Positions 35,101-42,920 of a stretch of 64,000 bases of DNA are shown piece after piece. Made by a program: the position numbers and the translations under genes. The stretch's first letter is position 1. The number at the start of each line of letters is the position of its first letter. The stretch is from Streptomyces halobius (GTDB lineage: Bacteria > Actinomycetota > Actinomycetes > Streptomycetales > Streptomycetaceae). Below the pieces are notes generated by a model. That model saw only the letters and a program-made list of their open reading frames with translations. It searched no databases and was not told where the DNA came from. The stretch spans positions 4,650,001 to 4,714,000 of the forward strand of contig NZ_CP086322.1 in assembly GCF_023277745.1 (NCBI RefSeq). Direction: 5' to 3'.

Positions 35101-35310
35101 GCGGCTGCACAGTTGGACTCGCTGATCGTAGCCTGGCGGCAGGAGGCCGAAATCGCGCGTGCCGATGGCAGCCGTCTCTACTACCAGCCCCAGGGGCGGT
35201 CGCACGAGGCACTCCTCACCGACTTCGGCAAGCAAGGTGGCCTGTGGGAGACGGCTCAGTCGATGCGCAACGTCGACCGTGAGTGCCTCGTCGCCGTGAA
35301 AGGAGCGTGA
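32152..35310 (+). CDS. DrmA-like SF2 helicase (DISARM type)
   Basis: 1052-aa superfamily 2 helicase. Motif I is FPTGGGKTEAY near residue 430, motif II IQDELHLLAG near 640, motif III ASTATIRRS near 680, and motif VI YIQATSRVGRR near 870, preceded by SVGVDVPRLGLML. A four-Cys zinc site (CPWCG near 549 and CPRDTC near 580) lies between motifs I and II. Size and motif spelling fit DrmA of DISARM phage-defence systems. GTG 32152 overlaps the upstream stop. The DUF1998 partner follows, as drmB follows drmA in DISARM. Confidence 0.87.
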   Translation: MNDSESRLSDHRTDFVKYLRRQLVGPAVAEDETLVDPPDRRYLMGTLYPRGASLLEHSQEDGEQDFNETEAGNGEEDSFADDPVAEANAWLPSSLGFSFFTNAPEIEVTCGASRYVTSREGGRRSWRRQPRLSTTKTVGAERTAPISVLDDHGRLHVRWRPFGAGHLVTCVLANAHDEEESTYKDRDLMLFQAELQATTVGGTVLEYPSTRLNSRDEEEQELRVQYRHIVTRAVGHGCAVEWDPDSDLVTTVRAQVMPQQVVEHIKPDGPKDLPVLNLAHLSRTGLAVEDLRAELHTFVLGYRKWFDTQRSQAKGLQPWAAAPAARILQRIETALDRMTSGVEALTASTPAGDKAREAFRLANRAMALQMLHSRPELAGNRRRRGGEVLELSEPGGDYAWHPFQLAYFLLVVEGLMSPEHEDRKTVDLIWFPTGGGKTEAYLLTACFEILWRRLRFGAAGGGTAVLSRYTLSLLTTQQFQRTATAICALEYIRKGHDGPLPHDLGQEPISIGLWVGKDTTPNKISAAQDELGILKQMNAPDDRFLLERCPWCGTEIVPERQGQDRDFGIRADGVTTSFFCPRDTCVFHERLPVSVVDEQIYKEPPTFVLGTVDKFARLAWEREAGNLFGRDGKRAPSLVIQDELHLLAGPLGTTVGLYESAILELCAWGGTVPKVIASTATIRRSQDQIRSLYGRPAQLFPPSGIKAGHSYFASPDKDEPGRLYVGVMAQGHTASTSTVHVGAAALQAPKEICDDDTLRDAYWTAVAYHNSLRELGRTVTIARDDIPARLEHLTKDETRRRKLNDDSVVELTSNIPRAAQPRLLERLGKSFKERGSVSFLATTNMLSVGVDVPRLGLMLMNGQPKTTSEYIQATSRVGRRHVPGLIVTLFRSSKPRDRSHYESFGVYHRSLYRHVEPTSVTPWSLPSRNRALHAVLTILVRHGIRLDAENKAGDILDRTAEVARIRDLVVDHVRRADPDEADAAAAQLDSLIVAWRQEAEIARADGSRLYYQPQGRSHEALLTDFGKQGGLWETAQSMRNVDRECLVAVKGA

Positions 35311-35315
35311 GAGCA

Positions 35316-37214
35316 GTGAAGGATATTCGTCGCAAGGTCCGCAGGGCACAGACCATCGTCCCCTTCGGCGTCGGCGGGATCCTCGACCTCCGAGGCGAAT
35401 CGTTCGTAGCCGCCGATGTCCGAAGCTGGGCGCCCAGCGCCGAGCGGGTGGAATCACCACGGCTCGCGAGGAAATTGAGGGTTGCAGAGTTCCGTTCGGC
35501 CCCCGTCATTCCCTCCGGAAAGGCCGCCTACGCGACCCGTATCGGACCCTCGTACGTACGATTCCCCAAGTGGCTGTTCTGCCCTCAGTGCAGGGAAATG
35601 CAGCTCTGGCGCCTGGATCGCGAGCGAGAGCTACGGGACAAGCAACCGACCTGCGGACGTTGTGCAGGAAAGCCTCAGCTGGCCCCGATGCGCTTCATTC
35701 AGGTATGCAGGGCAGGTCATATGGCCGACATCGACTGGCGTCGATGGGCTCACTCCAAGAGTGAAGGGCATGATCAGCGCCAATGCCAGGTTCGCCGGCT
35801 TCGGTTCGTCGCCACTCCCGAATCCTCTGGGCTGGAAGCCCTGTGCGTCGTCTGTGCCGTATGCCGGGCCGGACGTAATCTGGCCGGAATCAGCCAGAAG
35901 AACATCCTCAAGCAGACGGGCCTGCAATGCTCGGGAACCCACCCCTGGCAATCCGAGACCGATGAGGCGGATCCCTGCGAGGAAACACCGCAAGCGGTAC
36001 AGCGCGGCGCCTCCAATGTGTACTTCCCGATCACGCACTCCGCTCTCGACATCCCCGCGCCTGCGGGTCTGTCCGAGGAAGACGCATTGACCCAGAAGGT
36101 CGTCAATCATCCCATGTGGCTGGACTTCAACAGTGCGGATGGTAGCCCGATTTCCGATCACTTCAGAGCTGTGATCGCCATCCAGTGCGAGGTTTCGGAG
36201 GAATTCGTAGAGACTCTGCGACGCCGCCATTCCGACGAAGCTGCGTCGATGCCGTCTGCGGCTGATGCGGATGACGACCTCAGTATCGCCGAATGGGCGG
36301 CCTTTTCCGTCCCTGGATCCGTCGTCAATTCGAAGACCTTCTCCGTGCGACGGACCCACCTCGGGATCGACGACGACGCACCCGAATCCATGCAGGAACT
36401 GGCTGCGGGCATCTCCACGATCGTCGTCGCGGACCGGGTTCGCGAGGTACGCGCGCTCGAAGGATTCTCGCGGTACGAGCCCAGCTCCGGCAACGGCGAA
36501 GAGGGCGAAGGCGGGCGCGTCGTGTCGGTCAACACGCAGGCCCGGGCCCAATGGCTTCCCGCCATAGAGACCTACGGTGAAGGTATCTTCATCGCCCTCG
36601 ACGAGGAGCGTGTGAGTGCCTGGGAGAGACTTCCGTCGGTGCGCGACTGGACACGACGCATCGAACGCAACCTGGACGCCTCTTTCAAGACCGACCGCCT
36701 CAGAGGAAAATCGGGTCCGGAGCTCCGCCCGCGATTCGTGATGCTGCACACCTTGGCCCATCACTTCATCCGTCAACTCTCTTATGACAGCGGGTACAAC
36801 GCAGCCTCGCTACGGGAACGCGTCTATGCCCGAAGTCACGCCCCGGGCAGCGAACTTCCGCCCCAAGCCGGCGTGTTCATCTACACAGCCGCCGGGGATG
36901 CAGAAGGAACGCTGGGCGGCCTCGTCCGCCAGGGACAACCACCGAACCTCGTCGAAACCTTGATCCGGCTGCTCGAATCGGCGCAGTGGTGCTCCCAGGA
37001 CCCTCTGTGCGCCGACTCGACCGGTAGGTCTCTGGCCAACCTCAACCGTGCTGCCTGCCATGCGTGCACGCTCCTTCCCGAGACATGTTGCGAGATCGAC
37101 AACTCCCTTTTGGACAGAACACTGTTGATCGGTGACGGCGAGGTCCCGGGATTCTTTCGGGGAGTCGTACAGGCCGCACTCGAGGAATCGGCCGAAGCCG
37201 TCGATCTACCATGA
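35316..37214 (+). CDS. DrmB-like DUF1998 protein
   Basis: 632 aa. It starts VKDIRRKVRRAQTIVPFG, a typical DrmB opening (RxSQ...FGVG). It has cysteine-rich clusters near residues 88-118 (CPQC and CGRC) and 180-190 (CVVCAVC). The C-terminal DUF1998 part contains SHAPGSELPPQAGVFIYTAAGDAEGTLGGL split by a Gly-rich turn, and AACHACTLLPETCC near residue 575. GTG 35316 is preceded by AGGAG (35301-35305) at a 10-nt distance. DUF1998 proteins partner SF2 helicases in DISARM and in MrfAB repair. It overlaps the following helicase gene by ATGA. Confidence 0.88.
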   Translation: MKDIRRKVRRAQTIVPFGVGGILDLRGESFVAADVRSWAPSAERVESPRLARKLRVAEFRSAPVIPSGKAAYATRIGPSYVRFPKWLFCPQCREMQLWRLDRERELRDKQPTCGRCAGKPQLAPMRFIQVCRAGHMADIDWRRWAHSKSEGHDQRQCQVRRLRFVATPESSGLEALCVVCAVCRAGRNLAGISQKNILKQTGLQCSGTHPWQSETDEADPCEETPQAVQRGASNVYFPITHSALDIPAPAGLSEEDALTQKVVNHPMWLDFNSADGSPISDHFRAVIAIQCEVSEEFVETLRRRHSDEAASMPSAADADDDLSIAEWAAFSVPGSVVNSKTFSVRRTHLGIDDDAPESMQELAAGISTIVVADRVREVRALEGFSRYEPSSGNGEEGEGGRVVSVNTQARAQWLPAIETYGEGIFIALDEERVSAWERLPSVRDWTRRIERNLDASFKTDRLRGKSGPELRPRFVMLHTLAHHFIRQLSYDSGYNAASLRERVYARSHAPGSELPPQAGVFIYTAAGDAEGTLGGLVRQGQPPNLVETLIRLLESAQWCSQDPLCADSTGRSLANLNRAACHACTLLPETCCEIDNSLLDRTLLIGDGEVPGFFRGVVQAALEESAEAVDLP

Positions 37215-38311
37215 AGGTCCCTTCCCTCCTCGACCTCGAGTTCGAGCAGCAGGCCGTCATCGATCTTCCGTTCCACGGAAGCCACGTCATCACTGGGGCA
37301 CCCGGCGCCGGAAAGACCGTGACGGCCGTCTACCGCGCCTGGGCACTGGCGACCGCCGGTCGCGATGTCGCCCTCTTCACGCGCTCCAATCTGCTGCATC
37401 AGTACCTCGCGCAATTGGCTCCGGACCTCACGGAAGCTCTGTCCGTCACCACCTACCATCGGTGGATCAGGGAATTCTGGCGCCGGCGCTTCCGGGCCGA
37501 TCCGCCGCAGACCGACGAGGACGGTTGGAGCTACGACTGGATCGAGATGCAGCGGAACTGCATCTTGCAGAGTGTCGGGTCGACCACACACCTGGTGATC
37601 GACGAGGGTCAGAACCTGCCCGTCGGCTTCTATCAGTTGTGCCGAATCCTTGGTGTCGGCGTCACTGTATGCGCAGACGAGAACCAGCGGATCGGCGACG
37701 ATCAGAGCACCGTGGCCGAGATATGCCGGGCCCTGGCCATACGGGCCGATCCACTCGTGCTGCGCGAGAACCGCCGGAACAGTCGGGAGATCGCGAAACT
37801 GGCATCCAAGTTCCGCGAGGAGGCCGGAGGTGAGATGGCCTTGCCGACACGCGCCGGTCGTACGCCCACAGTCCTGAAAGTTCCCTCACTGGAGTATCTG
37901 CTCACTGAAGTTTCCCGGTACTTCAACGCACATCCAGAGCGAAGCATCGGAATCATCTGCAGGTCGACCCACTTGCTGCGAGATATCCAGAGCAGACTCA
38001 CGCACCTCGGTCTTGCCAAGTACACCCAGGCCTATGCACACGACGATCAGTACCGGAACGCCATCGACTTCTCGGCGCGCCCCATCCGAATCGTGAACGC
38101 GGCCAGTATGAAGGGCCTGGAGTTCGACAGCGTCTTCGTGCCGGACCTGGACGCATACACAGAGGACGCGACCAGTGTGGAGGCGCGTCTTCGCCTCTTA
38201 GTGCTGTGTACTCGCGCCCGCGAGGATCTCCACTTCGCTCACCGCGGCCCCCAAGAACCCGCCATCTTGTCGAGCATCCCGGAATCCTTGTTGGTCCGAC
38301 ACGCCGGTTGA
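37211..38311 (+). CDS. Compact UvrD-like SF1 helicase
   Basis: 366 aa, about half the size of UvrD. Walker A GAPGAGKT near residue 30, VIDEGQNLP near 130 (DEGQ instead of DEAQ/DEXX), RENRRNS near 180, ASMKGLEFDSVFVPDL (motif V) near 298 and VLCTRAREDL (motif VI) near 332. No nuclease domain is visible. It is the last gene of the four-gene operon, at the place where canonical DISARM has the phospholipase-D protein DrmC. It probably acts with the DrmA/DrmB-like pair. Confidence 0.88.
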   Translation: MKVPSLLDLEFEQQAVIDLPFHGSHVITGAPGAGKTVTAVYRAWALATAGRDVALFTRSNLLHQYLAQLAPDLTEALSVTTYHRWIREFWRRRFRADPPQTDEDGWSYDWIEMQRNCILQSVGSTTHLVIDEGQNLPVGFYQLCRILGVGVTVCADENQRIGDDQSTVAEICRALAIRADPLVLRENRRNSREIAKLASKFREEAGGEMALPTRAGRTPTVLKVPSLEYLLTEVSRYFNAHPERSIGIICRSTHLLRDIQSRLTHLGLAKYTQAYAHDDQYRNAIDFSARPIRIVNAASMKGLEFDSVFVPDLDAYTEDATSVEARLRLLVLCTRAREDLHFAHRGPQEPAILSSIPESLLVRHAG

Positions 38312-39471
38312 TCTTGCAGCGCAGTCATTCCATCCCGGGGCAGAGGCAGAACCGCACCTGCACGCCGGGCTTGGGATCCGTATACACCGGCACTTCGCAC
38401 TCGTTCGTCTACGGCGTGGTCCGATCTCTATAAGATCAGGCTCACATTTACTCCGGCGTTCTCGCTGCACAACTGGCAGTGACCCCGAGGGTGAAGCGCG
38501 CCGACCCTTCCCAGTTGAGCTCTGCCTCCTTTCGCGCGCCGTAGTCGATATCCATAACATCCTGGAGCCGGATCAGGGGCACCCGATGACGGCGAGGTGG
38601 AGGCCACTCAGGAGCCGGTCGGCCTCTGGGACTCGGACAACGGCACCAACGGCGGCGACTACGCCGGGGAGGACGGGAGCTGATCACATGAAGTCGGAGA
38701 TCACCTGACGACCCCAATGACTGATCCGAGGCTTGCGCTACATCATCGATCCCCCCAAACGGATCGTGACGGTCGGCCTGGAGACGATGGAGATCGTGGA
38801 TGGCCTGCCGCCTCTGTCTATCCTGGAGTAGCAGACGAGGCGCGGTCTCCAGGGAAAACCGGGAGAAGATCTTGGTCGAGGTCTCCCAGCGCGCGATGGC
38901 CGGGCAGGTGTGACGCGCGCCTCACGCGACCGATCGCGGCTGCGCGTTCGCAGACCCGGCCGCCAACTCGCCTCTGAGGACTGCTCGTGGACCAAGAGTT
39001 GACCGCCGTGGGCGACGCCGACGCGGCAGAGCCGGTGGGACTCCTCCTCTGCACGATCTGTGGCGCGGCGACGGAGTACTGGCGGCCGTGCGGCCAGAAG
39101 GCTCGATGGAGTGCCGGCCGCCGCGCAGCCAGAAGTACTGTCCCGCGCCGTGCCGTTCCGAGGCCGCCGAGAAGCAGCGGACCGTACGGCCGAGGGACTC
39201 ACCGGAGGTGCGCGCCCAAGCCGACGCTCACGCTGCGCGCCCTCGCATGCGGAGTGCTGGGCGAGCGCCACCGGTTCGTCCGGAGTGCGGGAGGCGAGCT
39301 TTTCTTGCGGTTCCGGGCCGAAGCGCCGTACGGCACGGTTCGCGGGTGTTGTTCGGGGCAGTAGGGCTTCGGTCCTCGCGGGGTGTTTTCCGTCGCCCGT
39401 CCGGGTGCTTTTCGGACGTTCCCCGGCAAGCCGCCGGAATGCCGCCTGCGTGCGGCGCCTCAGTCCTATGC
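38312..39471. other. Decayed right border of the island
   Basis: About 1.2 kb with no intact gene but several coding fragments in shifting frames. One reads YIIDPPKRIVTVGLE and stops at 38831. Another (ending about 38690) reads LWDSDNGTNGGDYAGEDGS, and a third is the zinc-finger remnant listed separately. Fragments with normal codon bias and broken frames indicate dead genes rather than noise. No integrase, transposase or att repeat was seen. Confidence 0.6.
38987..39290 (+). pseudogene. Frameshifted zinc-finger protein remnant
   Basis: The first frame reads LLLCTICGAATEYWRPCGQ. After a shift near 39105, another frame continues ECRPPRSQKYCPAPCRS and then EAAEKQRTVRPRDSPEVRA. Joined, this gives a paired-Cys zinc finger similar to small proteins I associate with actinomycete integrative elements. 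The shift and the lack of an end make a functional product unlikely. Confidence 0.5.
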
Positions 39472-39489
39472 TTCTACATGCGTGTAGAA
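39472..39489. promoter_or_regulatory. BlaI-type operator 1
   Basis: Perfect 7-bp dyad TTCTACA-TGCG-TGTAGAA, 161 nt upstream of the small HhH-like gene. It has the TACA/TGTA core of BlaI/MecI operators and matches the sites at 41066 and 43641. Confidence 0.7.
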
Positions 39490-39650
39490 AACGCGAGGGG
39501 CGGCCTGGATGTTCCGGGCCATCCTGCGGGCGACGGGCAGCCGGACGGGAGAGGCGCGCCACATTGAGCAGGCCATTGGCTGCCGGACGCGGCCACCGAA
39601 GCGGCAGATCGCCCTCGCCATCCATTCGTCGTTTCCCTAGGAGGGGTGTC

Positions 39651-39872
39651 GTGGCTTCGATCGACCTGGACAAGGTGCTGGACAAAGCATGGGCGGACAA
39701 GAGTCTGCCGGAGATACTCGCCGCGCCGGTGTCGGCGCTGAAGGGCGTCTCGGACCGGGACGGCGAGCTCCTGCACGAGGCGTTCGGCGTCAAGACGGTC
39801 GCCGATCTGGCCGAGTTGAAGTACGCGCGCTGGGCGCAGGCCCTGGCCGCGCTGGACACCTCAGCCAAGTAA
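39651..39872 (+). CDS. Small helix-hairpin-helix-like protein (73 aa)
   Basis: 73 aa: ILAAPVSALKGVSDRDGELLHEAFGVKTVADLAEL has the spacing of a helix-hairpin-helix / SAM-like fold (ALKGVS turn, FGVKTVADLA). A Gly-rich hairpin like that in DNA-binding HhH is only partly kept. GTG 39651 follows AGGAGGGG. It is the first gene after the operator at 39472 and 96 nt before the spo0M-like gene, so they are probably co-transcribed. Its function is unknown. Confidence 0.75.
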   Translation: MASIDLDKVLDKAWADKSLPEILAAPVSALKGVSDRDGELLHEAFGVKTVADLAELKYARWAQALAALDTSAK

Positions 39873-39968
39873 CCATCCCCTGCTGGTCGGTGGGTTCCCC
39901 CCTCTTCGGGCGGCCCACCGGCCGGTGGCTGACGAACCACATGTACACATGAAGGAGTGAACACCACG

Positions 39969-41042
39969 ATGGTGTTCAAGCGGCTGTTCGGCTCGCTCGG
40001 CGTGGGCGGGCCCACGGTGGACACGGTCCTGGAGCCCGGCGCGGTGCTGCCCGGCGGCGCCTTGAGCGGGCAGGTCCATCTGAAGGGCGGTGACCGCGAC
40101 TTCGCGATCGAGCACATCGCCCTGGAGCTCGTGGCCCGCGTCGAAACGGAGCACGACGACGGGGAGTCCGAGGGTGCCGTCGTCTTCGACCGGTTCAGCG
40201 TCGGCGGGAACTTCCGCATCGCCGCCGGCGAGCTGCACAGCGTGCCGTTCAGTGTGATGCCGCCGTGGGAGACCCCGATCACCGAACTGCACGGGCAGGG
40301 CCTGGGGATCGTGCTCGGGGTGCGCACCGAACTGGCGGTGGCCGGCGCGAAGGACAAGGGCGACCTCGACCCGCTGGCCGTGCGCCCGCTGCCCGCCCAG
40401 GAGGCGGTCCTGGAGGCGCTCGGGCAGCTCGGCTTCGGCTTCAAGTCCGCCGATCTGGAATACGGGCACATCGGCGGCACCGGCCAGCAGCTGCCCTTCT
40501 ACCAGGAGATCGAACTCACCCCGCCTCCGCAGTACGCACATCAGGTCAATGAGATCGAGGTGACGTTCCTCGCGGGTCCGGGCGGGCTGGAGGTGGTCCT
40601 GGAGGCCGACAAGCGCGGTGGCCTCTTCTCCGAGGGCCACGACGCGCTCACCCGCTTCACCGTCGGCCACCACCGCGTCGCACTGGTCAACTGGAACGAC
40701 GAAGTCGACTCCTGGATCCGTCGGTTGGTCGAGCACCGCGCCTCCCATGGTGGCCATGGACCGTACGGGCACGGCGACTCGCACCACGACGGCCACCACG
40801 GACACGGTGAGCTCTACGCCGCCCACAGCAGCCACGCCCCCAAGGACGGGGACGGCCACGGTGGTCACCACCTTGGTGACAGCCACGGACACCGCTCCGG
40901 GCCGGGCACCGGCACGGCGATCGCGGCCGGTGCGGCGGGACTCGCCGTCGGCGTGGCCGGCGGCATGGTCGCGGCCGAAGTCGTCGACGAGGTGGGTGAC
41001 TTCTTCGAGGGCGACGAGGAGGAAGAAGGCGAGGAAGGCTGA
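39969..41042 (+). CDS. Spo0M-like sporulation control protein with His-rich and membrane-like C-terminus
   Basis: 357 aa. Residues 1-250 are an arrestin-fold Spo0M domain (MVFKRLFGSLGVGGPTVDTVL, GGALSGQVHLKGG, PFSVMPPWETPITE). Residues about 260-310 contain more than 15 histidines with Gly and Asp. A small-residue hydrophobic stretch (AIAAGAAGLAVGVAGGMVAAE) follows, and then an acidic end. The His-rich part could bind metal. ATG 39969 is 11 nt after AAGGAG (39952-39957); GTG 39957 would overlap that site. Regulation by the BlaI-like repressor is inferred from the upstream dyad. Confidence 0.88.
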   Translation: MVFKRLFGSLGVGGPTVDTVLEPGAVLPGGALSGQVHLKGGDRDFAIEHIALELVARVETEHDDGESEGAVVFDRFSVGGNFRIAAGELHSVPFSVMPPWETPITELHGQGLGIVLGVRTELAVAGAKDKGDLDPLAVRPLPAQEAVLEALGQLGFGFKSADLEYGHIGGTGQQLPFYQEIELTPPPQYAHQVNEIEVTFLAGPGGLEVVLEADKRGGLFSEGHDALTRFTVGHHRVALVNWNDEVDSWIRRLVEHRASHGGHGPYGHGDSHHDGHHGHGELYAAHSSHAPKDGDGHGGHHLGDSHGHRSGPGTGTAIAAGAAGLAVGVAGGMVAAEVVDEVGDFFEGDEEEEGEEG

Positions 41043-41065
41043 GGCGCCCGCGCTTCCCTGCTACC

Positions 41066-41083
41066 TTCTACATCAATGTAGAA
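41066..41083. promoter_or_regulatory. BlaI-type operator 2
   Basis: Perfect 18-bp dyad TTCTACAT-CA-ATGTAGAA between the spo0M-like gene and terB, 82 nt before the terB start. Confidence 0.7.
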
Positions 41084-41164
41084 GAAGTGGTTGTCCGGGC
41101 CGACCTCCCAGTCGGCCCGGACGGCTCGACGGCCCGGACGGCCCCTGACACATACGGAGTTCTC

Positions 41165-41620
41165 ATGGCCCTGTGGGATCGCATCAAGGAATCCGCGTCG
41201 ACGATGCAGACTCAGCTCAACGCCAAGAAGAACGACCTCAAGAGCGGTGCCTTCCGCGACGCGAGCATGGCGATGTGCGCCCTGGTCGCCGCCGCCGACG
41301 GCACCATCGACCCCTCCGAGCGGCAGCGGGTCGCCCAGCTCATCGCCACCAACGAGGTGCTGCAGAACTTCGATGCCACGGACCTGCAGCGGCGGTTCGA
41401 GGACAACCTCGTCAAGCTGACCACCGACTTCGACTTCGGCAAGGTCAGCGTCCTGCAGGAGATCGCCAAGGCGAAGAAGAAGCCCGCCGAGGCCCGCGCC
41501 GTCGTCCAGATCGGCATCGTCATCGGCGGCGCCGACGGCGACTTCGACAAGACCGAGCAGGCCATCGTCCGCGAGGCGTGCTTCACGCTCGACCTGCCGC
41601 CCCACGAGTTCGACCTCTAG
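41165..41620 (+). CDS. terB: TerB-family tellurite/stress protein
   Basis: 151-aa helical cytosolic protein. It carries two related metal-binding-like acidic loops, AAADGTIDPSE and GGADGDFDKTE, typical of TerB. Ter proteins confer resistance to tellurite, phage and colicins in a membrane-linked complex with TerC and TerD. ATG 41165 has a GGAG-containing leader. The operator at 41066 lies upstream and a GlsB-like gene follows 33 nt after the stop. terD is nearby at 43738. Confidence 0.92.
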   Translation: MALWDRIKESASTMQTQLNAKKNDLKSGAFRDASMAMCALVAAADGTIDPSERQRVAQLIATNEVLQNFDATDLQRRFEDNLVKLTTDFDFGKVSVLQEIAKAKKKPAEARAVVQIGIVIGGADGDFDKTEQAIVREACFTLDLPPHEFDL

Positions 41621-41653
41621 TCCTCAGAGAGTTCTCAGGACCGGGCTACGGCT

Positions 41654-41917
41654 GTGGAGAGTTCCGGGGTCATCAGCGCGATCGTGATCGGCACCGTCAT
41701 CGGCACGCTGGGACGGCTGGTCCTGCCAGGCCGTCAGCACATCGGTGTGCTGTGGACGATCACCGTCGGTGTCGCCGCGGCCTTCGTCGGCAGCGGCGTC
41801 GCCGGCGGCCTGGGAGTGGCGGACGCCAAGGGCGTCGGCTGGATCGAATGGCTCATCCAGACCGGACTCGCCGCCGTTGGCGTGACCGCCCTCGAACGCG
41901 TCAACGCCCACAGCTGA
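41654..41917 (+). CDS. GlsB/YeaQ/YmgE-type small membrane protein
   Basis: 87 aa with three hydrophobic segments: ISAIVIGTVIGTLGRLVLPG, VLWTITVGVAAAFVGSG and the C-terminal IQTGLAAVGVTAL. The GxxGRLVLPG turn is typical of the transglycosylase-associated protein family, whose members are stress-induced membrane proteins of unknown activity. GTG 41654 is 33 nt after terB, suggesting co-transcription. Confidence 0.8.
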   Translation: MESSGVISAIVIGTVIGTLGRLVLPGRQHIGVLWTITVGVAAAFVGSGVAGGLGVADAKGVGWIEWLIQTGLAAVGVTALERVNAHS

Positions 41918-41986
41918 TCACATCGCCGGGTGGGATTGCTGCCATCACAACGGACAGCCGGCCCCGCTTCCGTGCCCGCGGCCCGG

Positions 41987-42916
41987 CTACATCGGCGTGG
42001 CCGCGTGCAGGATGACGAACAGGGTGACGGCCGAGTTCGCCGAGGACAGCGCCGAGACGGTGGTGCCCGCGGCGGCTCCCCAGGCGGCCAGGCCGACCGT
42101 GGTGAAGACCGGCGGCCAGACGCGTCCGGTGGGGGTGGGGCCGAGCAGGGCGGCGACCCGGCGCGGCACCGGGCCGGCGGCCGCGAATCCCGCGAGCGTG
42201 GCGATCGGTGCGCCCCGGGTGACCAGCGCGGACTTGCCGATGGCCCGTGCCACGGCGCGCCGGCTGCCGGTGCGGGTGGCCGCGTCCTCGTCCGCCCACC
42301 GCTCGGCCGTGTACGTGACGGCGGTACGCAGCGGCCGGAGGAACGGGTTGGCATGCGCCGCGAGCTGCACGGTGAGCAGGAACCGGTGGTGGCGATGGAC
42401 CAGATGGGCCCGCTCGTGGGCGAGCAGGGCGCGCCGCTCGGCTCCGTCGAGGCCGGCCAGCATCCCGGTGGTGACCACGATCCGGTCCCGCCTGCCGGGC
42501 AGCGCGTAGGCGTACGGGATCTCGTCGGGCAGCACCGCCACCGGTGTGGCGGGAAGCCCCGCAAGGGCACGTTCGGCACGGCGGCGTACGCGGTGATGGC
42601 GCCACGCCGTCCGTGTGCACGCGGCGACCACGGCGATCAGCGCGGGGATGGCGGCCCTGCCCGCGACCTCGTCGTAGGGCACCGCCCGGCGCACTTCCGG
42701 GTCCGACCAGCCGTCGGGGAGCGGGTTTCCCGGCAGCTGGGCGGTGCCGACCACCATCAGCAGAGCCAGGCACAGGGTGCTGCACACGGCGAGCACTCCG
42801 GCGACCCCGGTCAGCAGCCAGGTCGTCGCCCGCGGGTGGAGATGCTGTTCGGCCAGGCGGGCGATCGGCCAGGCCGTCAAGGGCAGGACCAGCGGCAGGA
42901 AGACGAAGACCCCCAT
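41987..42916 (-). CDS. M56-family membrane metallopeptidase (BlaR1-like)
   Basis: 309-aa integral membrane protease. Hydrophobic segments lie near the N-terminus (two), in the middle and at the C-terminus. The zinc site AHERAHLVHRHH (HExxH) is near residue 160, followed by AERWADEDA carrying the third ligand. There is no penicillin-binding sensor domain. Such proteases cleave BlaI/MecI repressors to induce their regulon. ATG 42916 follows AGGA, 4 nt after the blaI-like stop; GTG 42931 is an alternative. It forms a two-gene operon with the repressor. Confidence 0.9.
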   Translation of the reverse strand: MGVFVFLPLVLPLTAWPIARLAEQHLHPRATTWLLTGVAGVLAVCSTLCLALLMVVGTAQLPGNPLPDGWSDPEVRRAVPYDEVAGRAAIPALIAVVAACTRTAWRHHRVRRRAERALAGLPATPVAVLPDEIPYAYALPGRRDRIVVTTGMLAGLDGAERRALLAHERAHLVHRHHRFLLTVQLAAHANPFLRPLRTAVTYTAERWADEDAATRTGSRRAVARAIGKSALVTRGAPIATLAGFAAAGPVPRRVAALLGPTPTGRVWPPVFTTVGLAAWGAAAGTTVSALSSANSAVTLFVILHAATPM

Positions 42917-42920
42917 GGCG

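Noticed and set aside
38448..38717. 89-codon minus-strand frame in the island's right border
   Set aside because: Arg/Pro-rich shadow without ribosome site; fragments on the plus strand explain the interval better.
41621..41653. Possible terminator after terB (CCTCAG...CTCAGG)
   Set aside because: The arms are direct rather than complementary at the key positions, so no stable stem forms.
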